Shown piece by piece: positions 12,154-21,276 of a DNA stretch of 64,000 nt (its first letter is position 1; each line of letters opens with the position of its first letter). Both the position numbers and the translations under genes were made by a program. Origin of the DNA: Agelas oroides (taxonomy: Eukaryota > Porifera > Demospongiae > Agelasida > Agelasidae). The stretch covers positions 6,167,066 to 6,231,065 of the forward strand of contig OX422195.1 in NCBI GenBank assembly GCA_949130485.1, given 5' to 3'. Under the pieces are notes generated by a model. That model did no database searches, was not told the DNA's origin, and saw only the letters and a program-made list of their open reading frames with translations.

Positions 12154-12302
12154 ACAGCATGCAGCTCACTGGAGGCGGCTAGACCACGAGGTGACTAACA
12201 GCTACTGGGCATGCTGGTACCGGCCCACATGTGCGCCTTAGCCTGGGAATGGCGCCAACACTCGTTCAATTAACTAGGGTTGAACTAGTCCAACCCACAT
12301 TT
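12154..12302 (-). repeat. A1 repeat of the Ngaro element
   Basis: About 149 bp nearly identical to A2 at 7431-7577, including acagcatgcagctcact at its inner end and ccaacccacat at its outer end. It marks the 5' boundary of the element on the minus strand. Sequence to the right (attttatagaggtatc) is unrelated host DNA. Confidence 0.85.
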
Positions 12303-12510
12303 GATTTTATAGAGGTATCTGTAAGATGCTTGCCAACTAAACTTGGGCCATTGTAGAACAGCTCAGAAAGCTATCTAACACAGTGCTTCTCATGAATCAG
12401 CTTTTGGTAACTGTGGGCTGAGTGTGGTGCGGCAACTGAGGTAATGTAAGTAGGCACACTCACTTGCTTTATATATGCTCTTGCTATATCACTCACACCT
12501 AATACTAATA

Positions 12511-13248
12511 CCGTATTTCTTCGAATAGACACCGTCCTCGAATAGTAGCCGCGGCTAGTAAACGCGGCACGCGCACACGTGTATGAATGATTTCTGACGA
12601 CGGTCACTACGCTAGCGCTAGGCAGTGGCGTAGCCAAGCTGGGGCACACTGGGGCACGTGCCCTAGCAACTAGTCTTAGTGTAACTAGAGGCCGTGCCCC
12701 ACCAGTGCAGGTAAGCATGCGAATTATCGGAGCTGATAGTAGCGTTGTTGATCGCGATTTGGGCGCTAAACGGTCTTGAAATCGAACGGCGCAGTATCAC
12801 TACGTATATCCACAGAATTACGAGTCTCATACGCTCATCATACGCGAGCCGCAGGTTTGCCGTAAGAGACTTACAATGCGCTACGGTATGGCCTCAGAAC
12901 CGACCTGGGAGGCTGTAATATTCCAAAATTTTGTGGGGGAGGATGCTTCTGCACTTCACGCAGAAGTTAGTACAAAACGTAGTGTGCCCATGCTGTGCCC
13001 TAGCATCGGCTGGCGCTAGGACTGTTTGTGGTGTACGAGTCGTTCCCACGGCTGACAGCAGGACTGAGAGGCTGCGCGTGTTACTGACAGCATCTAGCAA
13101 CCGTCACCGTCTCACTCGCACCTACCTTATCCAGCCGTCGTTGATGTCTCCAGGCTTCCATAGAAATAAACGCCGCCCTCGAATAGTAGCCGCACAAAAC
13201 GAGCAGCGAAATAAATAGTAGCCGCGGCGTCTGATCGAAGAAATACGG
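12511..13248. mobile_element. TA-flanked TIR element, 738 bp
   Basis: The ends are inverted copies of CCGTATTTCTTCGA, flanked on both sides by TA (12509-12510 and 13249-13250). Just inside, both ends repeat GAATAGTAGCCGC. TA target duplication points to the Tc1/mariner or pogo group. No transposase frame is visible, so it is non-autonomous. A degenerate relative is present at about 54485-54965. Confidence 0.8.
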
Positions 13249-14022
13249 TATTTGCTGCTTATATACAAACAGAACACGATGTACGTAAGTAATGTGAAAA
13301 ATGGTGCGACCTATACAGTGCACACCCCACAAGAGACAGCCAGGTGCAATAATGGCAGAAACTGGTTTGCACCAATAATGGCAAAACTATTCTACCATTA
13401 TTGGCAGAAACTGGTTTTGATCAAGAATGGTACTCTACGGCATGCCCCTTTTTGGGTAATAGTTGAAACTGGTTCTGTGAATAATGTCCCCAGTGAATAA
13501 TGTCCAATATGTTGACCTTTGCTTTCATGCATTATCCCTACCTTGTTTGCATACTTTTTGGCATGCTATCCCTACATCTTTTTACATTTTTAATGTTTTT
13601 TAAGTCTTGTTTCTGTACTTTTTTGATGCTAATCTCAGTTACAGTTAGACCTACATGTAAGCAAGAAGAATATTTCTTTCAAGTTTAACCATAACACCAG
13701 AACTTGAAACGGCATTGACAGTTTAGTAGTGGTTCCAGGCATGTAATGATTATGTGTAACAGTATAGCCAGCTAGAACCTGATGAAGGGCCAACCACTCT
13801 CCGTACCAAACTTTGTGAAACCAATCAGTTGTCAATCACATGACGACTGACCAGCTGCAGCACAGAAAACTATCATAGCTGCTGGCGATTTCGCTTGTGT
13901 ACTGGTCTCGCTTCCAGACCAATGACCATGGTCTTTGGTCTGGGAACGAGACTTCGTGTGCGCATGCGTACAAAATTAGAAAATGGCGTCCTAAGCAACA
14001 GACAGCAGCCTGAGTGTTGTGA
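13249..14022. other. non-coding, small repeats
   Basis: Contains a local repeat of the phrase ggcagaaactggtt at about 13350-13420. At 13904-13952 there is a foldback with arms GGTCTCGCTTCCAGACCAA and TTGGTCTGGGAACGAGAC. No exon is recognised. Confidence 0.45.
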
Positions 14023-15462
14023 ATGGCTTTTGCTGACCAGGGTGAATTTGAAGCTATGAAGACACTGAGTGGTCGTAGAGCTCCATGCTGTGATAAGCAT
14101 CAGTTTCGTGCTAAAATGATGGTGAGCACTTTAACTGTTTTCGAGTTATCGTTGTTTGAACAAAGTGGTCGTAACGAAGAAAGAAAGAATACGAAAAATG
14201 GCACTTTGGCTATCGCACACTTCTGTGTTTAGCTGTCTTCCGTGTGGCTTTTGGCCACTTATATGAGTCTTGCTGATCATAAAGGCACTCAAAGAGGATG
14301 TCTGGGTGCTTAAATAAGCTTTTAGCGTATTTGTGGTGAAGTTATACGGCTTTTGCTTAAGTATTGCATATATTGCGCATCGGCGCCATCCCTACTGTAC
14401 ATAGAGAGTCTACCGACTCTCTGATAGTCTGATGGTGAGTAAATAAGTCTTGGTCATTTTGCCCTTCTATCTCGTCTTTGGAGATTGTCTACAGTGGACC
14501 CCTGGAGTTGGTGGATTGGTAATTCATGTAGAAGAGTCAAGTGTAGATCTCCTTTCTACTAGCCCATTTCTTGCAGTGGCCTACAACAGTTCATATGGCT
14601 TAATTTCAAAGCAAACTGTTGGGAGCACAATCAAATTCAGGTGCGACCGGTGCACCTATGTGAGGTGTGCACATAATATTATCACAACCTTTCCTGGGGT
14701 GGTGCACTACACAAGGCTTCACCAAAGAAATCATTCCACAGCTCTTAGATGCAGAAAATGATGAGTCATACCCATCTATATCACGCTGAAGCATTCCATA
14801 TCCACTTTCAGAGCAACTCAGGTCCATACATGATTCTTTAGAATTTGGAGAACAGCAGTTTCCTTTGAATTTGTTTCCACGCATGGAAGACTCTACATGT
14901 ACTCATGGAAACAGGTATGTACGTATGTGCACATTTACAGAATGTATCCACAAATTTAACTGTGTTGCTATAGGCAATATGCGCATTTCTCTGTTTACTA
15001 ATGTAATCTTTACCATTGACACAGGTGGGACCCTGGAGATCCAGTTGAACATAACTGGATAGAGGAGGAGTCAGTGATCATCTACAAGTTTTCTGCAACA
15101 CTTAAGTCTGCAGACAGAAAGGCGTACTATCGACCAACCATTGGGTCGTGTTCTTGCAAGTAAGTTTTCAGTTACCCTGTAGCTACTTATGCTGTGTGGG
15201 ACATATATACATGTGAGATAAGAATGCAATTAACATACTGTTTCTATTTCTATAGACTTGGGTATGATGGACAAGAGGACCAGTTGTTTAATCTGGACAA
15301 CAAAAACCTCTTCTGTTACGACCTACTCCTCGACTACCTTCACTTGATGGTGGAAGGGCAAAAGCCCCTTGTAGCCTACCTTCGAGAAAGTCAACGCTAA
15401 CACACCTCTCAGAGCCTGACACAGGGAGCTAGGCTAGCAGTTCTTCGAAGAGCCTGGAATGC

Positions 15463-16430
15463 TTTTTTTTTTTTTTTTTTTATATAATAATTCTTGTGAT
15501 CATATTACATGATACACAAAGGACACAAGAAATAGCCATGGGCTAATACAAGCCTGTACCCTGTCATTTAAATTTAGATCTAGTTCTTGATGAAATGGGA
15601 GTCCAACTGGAAGTGCTCTTAGTTGTAACCAGGAGGCCTGGTTTTCCACTGTGAGGTGAATAGCAAACATCAGCACCAGTAGGAATGTGCAGGGAGCAGT
15701 CCGAGTCAGAGGTCTCGCCAGCACTAGAATCAGAAGATGGCAGGCTTGCACAAACATGTGGTGGAGCTCTCAGTCTGAGCAGGCGTGTTGGCACTTTATG
15801 CTGGCTCCTTTTTCCTATTACCTTGGTCCAACCTTCTTTTTCATCACAGACGAACCTCACACCATGAGCATCATCCTTCTGTTCATACTCAACAGCTGTG
15901 CATGCATTGAGGTCCACAGCTTGCTCTACACACTCACCATCATAGTCACTGTGGTTAACAAGCAGTGGGGAACACATTGAGGTATTACTATCACTGTGGT
16001 CGGCAGGCTGAAGTTCCACCGGTGAGGAAGAGGATAAAGCTGGATGTTGGTCAGCTTGGGGGGCATTAATTGGACTTCCAGTCTCCTGCTTGGCAGTGCT
16101 ACCGATAGGGTTGGCAGCAGCAGCGTCACTGGTGATGGCAGTTGTACCTGACTTTCTCTTCAGTCCTTTCCGCTTACGCTTCCTCCTGCGACCACCATGC
16201 CCGCCGCTCTTGGGCCCATATTGTGCGCACTGCAGGGGCCAAAAGAAGGACACAGAAAACCCGGTAGCTGTCTGCTTGGCTGACCATTGAGCGCTGTCCA
16301 TTAAAAGTCCTTGCTGTTGCAACAATAGACAGATAGACAGAGGGACCCCAGTCTTTGCTAGGTCCGCATGCAAGCCATCAACAACACAGACACGGATTTT
16401 CGTACCTTCCGCCATTTTGATTTTTCTGTT
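15463..16430 (-). mobile_element. poly(A)-tailed retroelement inserted in the KDZ gene
   Basis: A run of 19 T at 15463-15481 is the poly(A) tail of a minus-strand insertion. About 80 bp further lies the stop of an intact 283-codon frame, and its start is at 16415, close to the proposed 5' end. The KDZ frame reads up to ...RRAWNAF just before the T run and resumes with VRLLDIDF at 16437, so the insertion splits one exon cleanly. The T-rich target hides any target duplication. It carries one frame and no reverse transcriptase, so it moved in trans. Confidence 0.65.
15564..16415 (-). CDS. ORF1-like protein of the inserted retroelement
   Basis: An intact 283-residue frame. I chose the ATG at 16415 (MAEGTKIRVCVVDG) because anything upstream belongs to the interrupted KDZ exon. 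Visible parts are an N-terminal segment with FSVSFFWPLQ, a basic patch (RRRKRKRKGLKRK) suited to nucleic-acid binding or nuclear import, a long low-complexity acidic/serine middle, and a GWTKVIGKRS motif near the C-terminal third. It resembles poorly conserved ORF1 proteins of non-LTR elements, but I do not recognise a named family. A host-gene retrocopy is the alternative. Confidence 0.5.
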   Translation of the reverse strand: MAEGTKIRVCVVDGLHADLAKTGVPLSICLLLQQQGLLMDSAQWSAKQTATGFSVSFFWPLQCAQYGPKSGGHGGRRRKRKRKGLKRKSGTTAITSDAAAANPIGSTAKQETGSPINAPQADQHPALSSSSPVELQPADHSDSNTSMCSPLLVNHSDYDGECVEQAVDLNACTAVEYEQKDDAHGVRFVCDEKEGWTKVIGKRSQHKVPTRLLRLRAPPHVCASLPSSDSSAGETSDSDCSLHIPTGADVCYSPHSGKPGLLVTTKSTSSWTPISSRTRSKFK

Positions 16431-17331
16431 TTTTTTGTAAGACTGCTTGACATAGACTTCATCAACTCCTTTCAGCGTCCGATTTGTGCACAGTATCCTA
16501 ATGTAGTTGTTTGTGACGGCACAATGCTGGGTTTTTGGACAGACTTCCTTGCTGTGAGTCATCTAGACTGCCAACAAAAGGATATGCCATTGCTTTCTGG
16601 GACAACGCACAAAGATCGTGTGCTTGTACAAAAGCCCAAAACACGCCAGCTTCTTGTGAAATACTCTGGTATTACAGGAAGATCAAAAATCCCAAAAGCC
16701 TCACACAAAGTGAGTTTAGCTCACTTAAAAGCAAATGTTGCAAAAGAGGGATTTCAGGTTCTAGCAGATCTTACTTACACGCTTGAACTCCAGTCGGACC
16801 CGCACATGCCCAGAAGCTTACAGGGTCTTTCTTTCTGAGATAGCTCGAAACAGTCCAGCGTGTGGACTACTACAACTTGGATTTGATAGGGTTGCAGAAG
16901 AAGCACTAGAAGTTTTGGAGCAAATATCCTTGACATCCAGGACTCCACGAACTTCCAACAACTAGCTCTCATTCAAGCCCATGCCCCAGTGCTAGCAAAT
17001 GCCCAAAGATTGATGGTAAGCTCCCAGATGATGTGTGTGGCATCATACACCATATTCTCACCAAAGTGGAAAGCACATGTGCATATCCTCCACATCCACT
17101 TAGCTGCTATGGAACTCCCAACACTCATGACAGAAGCTTTATTCCTGCATGGCCTACGATTCGAGGTCCAGCAAAGTATGCAGCAGATAGTACCACCACA
17201 CCCTGTGAGTTGGATGACTGCTGAAAGGCATCCTACGGTCACCCATTGCTTACACCCAGTATTTTCATAGTTTACTGTCCACACGGAGTGTGCTATGGCT
17301 TCACAATCATGCAGCAATCACCGAAAATCAT

Positions 17332-17519
17332 CAGAAATGACCTTAGCAACTTACTTTGAAACTTTTTCCTGGGGAGCATGTCCCCAGACCAAACTACCTG
17401 CTGTGTGCTTACGTGCTCACTGGAATGGCCTCACTACTTTGAAAATGCTTCCTTACGCCATGAGGAAGGTAGGCATTACTAGGAAGGGTGATTATGAAGA
17501 AAGGGACAATGAGAATGGG
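17332..17519. repeat. 190-bp dispersed repeat, copy 1
   Basis: Nearly identical to 21846-22034, differing at only a few positions, and carried in the same orientation. It contains the self-complementary phrase tggggagcatgtcccca. Related short phrases occur at about 19655, 36028 and 51075. The left boundary coincides with the point where recognisable KDZ coding sequence ends. Confidence 0.75.
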
Positions 17520-17673
17520 GGAGGGGGGGGGCACGGCGAGCGCGAAGCGCGAGGCACGTGACGCTCAGATGTTTAACATGCTCCAGACCTGACAGTCAGA
17601 CCTTAGCCCAAGTCAAAGTCAATGAGAAGGAAAGAAATAAAGAGTGAAAATAAAGAGGGAAAAGAAAGTGACA

Positions 17674-17751
17674 GTGACTCAGGGAGGGACTCGAACCCGC
17701 CACCTGGCAAATGGCCTGCCATGCTCTAACCAACTGAGCTACCGAAGTCAC
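17674..17751 (-). repeat. tRNA-like SINE head, unit 1
   Basis: The minus strand folds roughly as a tRNA, with acceptor arms GTGACT... / ...GAGTCAC, intact A and B boxes, and an anticodon-type stem TGGCA/TGCCA. The loop lacks the U before the anticodon and the sequence is embedded in a repeated unit. It is therefore a polymerase III promoter of a SINE, not a tRNA gene. Confidence 0.7.
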
Positions 17752-17986
17752 TCGGCAACTCAGTGGCCGAATTCGAGTACTTAGGCTGAGCAGCCAGGGA
17801 TCCAGCCGAGGCAGATACCAAGCTGGCATGTTCGATGGGGAGGGCATGGCAAGCGCGAAGTGCGAGGCGCGTGACGCTCAGATGTTTAACATGCTCCAGA
17901 CCTGACAGTCAGACCTTAGCCCAAGTCAAAGTCAATGAGAAGGAAAGAAATAAAGAGTGAAAATAAAGAGGGAAAAGAAAGTGACA

Positions 17987-18064
17987 GTGACTCAGGGAGG
18001 GACTCGAACCCGCCACCTGGCAAATGGCCTGCCATGCTCTAACCAACTGAGCTACCGAAGTCAC
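17987..18064 (-). repeat. tRNA-like SINE head, unit 2
   Basis: Same 78-bp tRNA-like sequence as in the first unit, 313 bp further on. Confidence 0.7.
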
Positions 18065-18092
18065 TCGGCAACTCAGTGGCCAAATTCAAGTA

Positions 18093-18855
18093 CCATAGTG
18101 TCCCGCTAATACGCCCCCTTCGAAAATACGTGCCCCCCCCCCTCTTTTCCGCCAAAGTTCCTGCACAGGGTAGTTTGACTCGTTATAACGCCCCCCCGGT
18201 GAGCGTCTTCTGGAACATCAAACTACACGTGCTTACTATACGTTGCAAGTGCGTTCAGTAAGACTATAGTAGTCGGTGAATCTTTTGTAAGTTTTGTGGC
18301 TTTTAGAAAAACCGGTTAGATGTTCCAAGTTTTAAGCTGCTAGTTTAGCAAACAGGTTTATCAGTCTGTCAAGGTGTTTTTGTTTCCCTCTGAAGATGTA
18401 TACGCACGGAACCACGAGTCCTTTCCCATCAACTTCAGAACGTCTTCTGTCACCATTGACGATGCAAGTCATCTTGCTGCCACTCTTGTGCAAGAAATAC
18501 CAGCAGACTCTGGAAATTTCCCGTGGTACTGACATGACCGACAGTGTTGCCGTTCTTGAGGACAGCTACAGCGAAGTCATCGTGAATGTTATTGACCTTG
18601 CGTTGAACTGGCAGCTCTTCTCCGATGTAGGGAGACCACGCAGCTTTGTAAACGTGATGTCCGCGAACAGTACTCTCGATCCTGAAAGTCGTCACCATAG
18701 TTAGTTGATAGTGAAAGGCATTGATTTCATAGGGGGGGCTTATAGTCGAGACTAATTGCATCCTCGAATATAAGCCCCCCCCCCCCCCCCCCCCCCCCAC
18801 TTTAGGCGGGATGTAGTGTACAAAATGGGGGGGGCGTATTAACGGGACACTACGG
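18093..18855. mobile_element. TA-flanked TIR element carrying a HIRAN-like frame
   Basis: The ends are inverted (TAGTGTCCCGCTAATACG against CGTATTAACGGGACACTA), with TA on both flanks (18091-18092, 18856-18857). It sits inside a SINE unit whose sequence continues on both sides, so the borders are exact. Next to each TIR are runs of C or G. There is no transposase. The only coding-like content is the minus-strand HIRAN-like frame. A decayed relative may lie at about 32370-32430. Confidence 0.8.
18335..18698 (-). pseudogene. HIRAN-like domain ORF inside the TIR element
   Basis: From the ATG at 18698 the minus strand reads MVTTFRIESTVRGHHVYKA, then LPVQRKVNNIHDDFAVAVL and NGNTVGHVS. This matches the HIRAN pattern (small beta domain, N-x-x-D-x-x-A-V-x-V, then V-G-H-V) found in HLTF/Rad5 N-termini and in many stand-alone invertebrate proteins. 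The remainder (CIVNGDRRR, VVPCVYIFRG) is in a neighbouring frame, implying one frameshift near 18490. HIRAN domains bind DNA 3' ends; a role here is unknown. Confidence 0.55.
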
Positions 18856-19012
18856 TACTTAAGGCTGAGCCGCCAGGGATCCAGCCAAGGCGGATACCAA
18901 GCTGGCATGTTCGATGGGGAGGGCGCGGCGAGCGCGAAGAGCGAGGCGCGTGACGCTCAGATGTTTAACATGCTCCAGACCTGATAGTCAGACCTTAGCC
19001 CAAGTCAAAGTA

Positions 19013-19748
19013 GTTGTGTATCGACTAACTGATAGCAGCCAGGTAGACAACCAGGTAGACAACCACACTGCTGGCATACGACAATGCACTCATTTGTCCT
19101 GCCTGTTGGCTTAAGTACCCAACACAAGAACTGAGGGCACGGCATGCTTGGGTCCTAGATTAGTATGCATAGCTATTGACCCTGAACGACTTGGACTGGC
19201 TTGTGTGCCTTTTACATAGAAGTAGCTTCCAATGTCACCGTAGTGTGGGTGTGAAGCTTAGCTTGCATTTCAGCCATATTGGGGGGTGAACCTGAGAGTC
19301 GCTACTTGACTTGAATTCGAACTAACCTCCTCTTCGGGCCTAGGAATGAGGCTGGACTTGAACATGCTAGAATTTCATGCCAAGAAATTTATATAAATAA
19401 TTAAATTAATGCATCAATCTGTCCTGCTAGGGCAGCTACTACGGCTTAGTCTCACGTAGCCAGACTCTCGTGGGGTCTGGCTACTCTAGAGTACGATCGC
19501 ATTGTGGGCCGCCCGATAAAAAAATTTGCCTTCCGTTCCTTTCTGTTTTTTCCGTGTTTTCCAGTTCCCCAAAATCCAAGTGGTATTTGTGCTCCCAAAA
19601 TGATCTTTGCAAGTGATTTCAGATCATATAATTTCAAAAAAAATATGTTGAGGGGCATGCCCTCGGACCAGACCCACCTAGCAGCGGCATGCTTTGCATG
19701 CCGGCATTTGATCATTCAGCCCCAGTTTCTGCTGACCTTGGGCTCAAG
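19013..19748. other. repeat-rich, non-coding
   Basis: Contains a small foldback at about 19450-19492 (agtctcacgtagccagac / gtctggctact) and the phrase gaggggcatgccctcgga at about 19655, related to the 190-bp dispersed repeat. No gene seen. Confidence 0.45.
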
Positions 19749-20034
19749 TAGTCTCGCAAGCCACACCCTTCGCAGGAGAGAGGAAGGGTCTGGTCACGCT
19801 GCAACTACCGAGTTGTCGCCGAGGAACGCAATTATCGAACATTGCGGTTAGGTAATAAGATGCTGACATCCGCTAAACACATTGTGACGTAATTGTACTC
19901 CATGGCAACAGATGCGATCTACGAAGAGCGCGGATCTGATTGGTCACGACAAGTTTCTGTCGTGGCGACAACTCGATGGTTGCAGCGTGACCAGACCCTT
20001 CCTCTCTCTGCAAAGGGTATGGCTTGCGAGACTA
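19749..20034. mobile_element. 286-bp foldback element with 9-bp target duplication
   Basis: Long inverted arms begin TAGTCTCGCAAGCC and end GGCTTGCGAGACTA; inside they share gaccagaccctt / aagggtctggtc and a further complementary block. GGGCTCAAG flanks both sides exactly (19740-19748 and 20035-20043). A 9-bp duplication is typical of Mutator-like transposons, so this is best called a MULE-type MITE. Confidence 0.8.
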
Positions 20035-20223
20035 GGGCTCAAGTTCAAAGCACTAATTCCTAGTGTACTTAGAAGTCACTCACACGCTAAAACTAACCTG
20101 TAGGTAATTGGTTTCAAAAAGGTAGTAACTTAGTCACGCGGAGTCAGACGCTCACTCTTCCGCTTTTCGTGTGAGTCTGGTTCCGCGAGACTACCAAATC
20201 AGGCACACATGTTGTTCCCAGGC

Positions 20224-20284
20224 TAGTCTCGCGGAGCCAGACTCTCACACGAAAAGCGGGAGAGAGTCTGCCCCCGCGAGACTA
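20224..20284. mobile_element. 61-bp foldback element, 9-bp target duplication, nested
   Basis: The arms TAGTCTCGCGGAGCCAGACT and the inverse end GCGAGACTA belong to the same family as the 19749-20034 element. TTCCCAGGC is duplicated at 20215-20223 and 20285-20293. The target is itself an arm of the GCCTCGTTCCCAGGC palindrome family, so one foldback has jumped into another. A related but more diverged copy lies at 20131-20193. Confidence 0.75.
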
Positions 20285-20356
20285 TTCCCAGGCCCTGCTT
20301 TCCGTCGCTCGCGATCGGGAACCTAGGAACGAGGCTACATGTAACCACAAACAAAC

Positions 20357-20500
20357 CTCGCTAGAGGAAATCTCCTGGGCTGAAGTTTTGATGGCCACGG
20401 TCACGCCCCTCGACTTCCATCTGCCTTTGTACACCGTTGCAAATCTTCCTACTCCCACCTGATCCTCAAACACCAGATCGCTGTACTCAATCGTAGTCAT
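20357..20500 (-). pseudogene. orphan first exon of the multi-kinase family
   Basis: A 144-nt frame from the ATG at 20500 to a GT donor. It has exactly the length and phase of exon 1 of the plus-strand kinase genes at 30125 and 61320. It begins MTTIEYSDLVFEDQVGVGRF, has the glycine-rich loop and the VAIK lysine, and ends ISSSE. The sequence further along the minus strand (below 20357) is foldback repeats with no exon 2. It is therefore an inverted, detached copy, or the first exon of a gene destroyed by insertions. The reading frame itself is open. Confidence 0.7.
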
Positions 20501-20678
20501 CTATTTCGTTGTAGGCCTGCTAAGTCGGAGACAATCAAGTTGAACGGGTGCGACGTTGCTATTTACCTAATAGTATTTTTTTCCTCCTACAAACTGACTT
20601 TGAGACAGTAATCTCGTCCACAAAGGCGTCGAGGCGTGGGTTGCGGCACCATACAAATACCTAAGTAGTGCTGCGGTC

Positions 20679-21268
20679 GGCCGTCATTATTCTACGGAAC
20701 GGAACGGAACAGTTCCGTCACATTATTTCACGGAACGGAACAGGTTCGTGCTACCGCACACACAACTGCCAAATGTCGCATTGTGCGTTGAAATGCTCTA
20801 GTTACCGGCCGTGATACTGTTTGAACAGTAGGCCCTAAGCAAAGGTTTTTTAAAGTGTCGCGTTGACAAACCATTGAGCCAATTGTCGAGCCTTTTGTAA
20901 GAACCGGTTAGTCCAGTTGCTGCCCGCACTCTGTCAACAACCCTGGTTTAGCATGCATGCATGCATGCATCCGGAAAAAACAACAAAAAACAAAAGACAA
21001 GTAGCATGCATGAGACTACTGAGTACTTGCCTACGTAAAACCGTTACCGTATTGTCGACTCAGCGCTTACATTTTTACACTTCAACAAACCTTCATTTAC
21101 CATCAAAATCAAGTACTATGCCGAGCAACTAGAGCAATTCAACGCACAAAGCGATATTGCACGCCAGTCGTGCAAGTAGTATGGTAGGAACCGCGGCTCC
21201 GTTCCGTGAAATAATGTGACGGAACTGTTCCGTTCCGTTCCGGTCCGTTCCGTAAAATAATGACGGCC
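20679..21268. mobile_element. 590-bp TIR element with 8-bp target duplication
   Basis: The ends read GGCCGTCATTATT... and ...AATAATGACGGCC. Inside, both arms carry clusters of the palindrome-like word GGAACGGAAC / GTTCCGTTCC. CTGCGGTC is duplicated exactly at 20671-20678 and 21269-21276. An 8-bp duplication fits the hAT or Merlin type. No transposase frame. Confidence 0.8.
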
Positions 21269-21276
21269 CTGCGGTC

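Larger units (their letters stand above)
7105..12302 (-). mobile_element. Ngaro-type tyrosine-recombinase retrotransposon fossil, both ends present
   Basis: On the minus strand the order is A1 repeat, Gag-like region, RT plus RNase H, tyrosine recombinase, then B1, A2 and B2 repeats. Split direct repeats (A1...B1-A2-B2), a tyrosine recombinase in place of an integrase, and no methyltransferase domain together mark the Ngaro/PAT side of the DIRS order rather than DIRS1. All structural parts lie in the window (about 5.2 kb). The Gag-like and RT portions run through more than one frame, so it appears broken in a handful of places. The near-identity of its terminal repeats suggests it is fairly young. 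Confidence 0.88.
14023..17331 (+). pseudogene. KDZ-type (Kyakuja-Dileera-Zisupton) transposase gene, decayed
   Basis: Plus-strand segments resemble the cysteine-cluster plus transposase proteins of KDZ DNA transposons. They include FRCDRCTYVRCAH at about 14635 and a block ending CTHGNR at 14914. That block is spliced (15025-15159, then 15256 onward) to SCSCKLGYDGQEDQLFNLDN and DYLHLMVEGQKPL. After an inserted retroelement the frame resumes with NVVVCDGTMLGF, DRVLVQKPKTRQLL, PEAYRVFLSEIARNSP and finally IFIVYCPHGVCYGF near 17260-17310. Stops (for example TGA near 14790 and TAA at 15398) and several frameshifts show it is dead. The homology call is from memory of the family. Confidence 0.55.
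17520..19012 (-). repeat. tRNA-derived SINE, tandem array of about 2.3 units
   Basis: A 313-bp unit repeats head to tail (compare 17674 with 17987). Each full unit holds a minus-strand tRNA-like head with A box tagctcagttggttagagc and B box ggttcgagtcc, then a body and a CpG-rich end (gagcgcgaagcgcgaggc). The second unit is interrupted by a TA-flanked element at 18093-18855 and resumes at 18856. A third partial unit ends near 19012. The tandem arrangement is unusual for a SINE. Confidence 0.75.

Noticed and set aside
16416-16562. Upstream extension of the minus-strand 283-codon ORF
   Set aside because: This segment is the antisense of the KDZ exon resuming at 16437, so the real start is the ATG at 16415.
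17674-18064. Two tRNA genes
   Set aside because: The tRNA-like folds lack a proper anticodon loop and are repeated within a 313-bp SINE unit.
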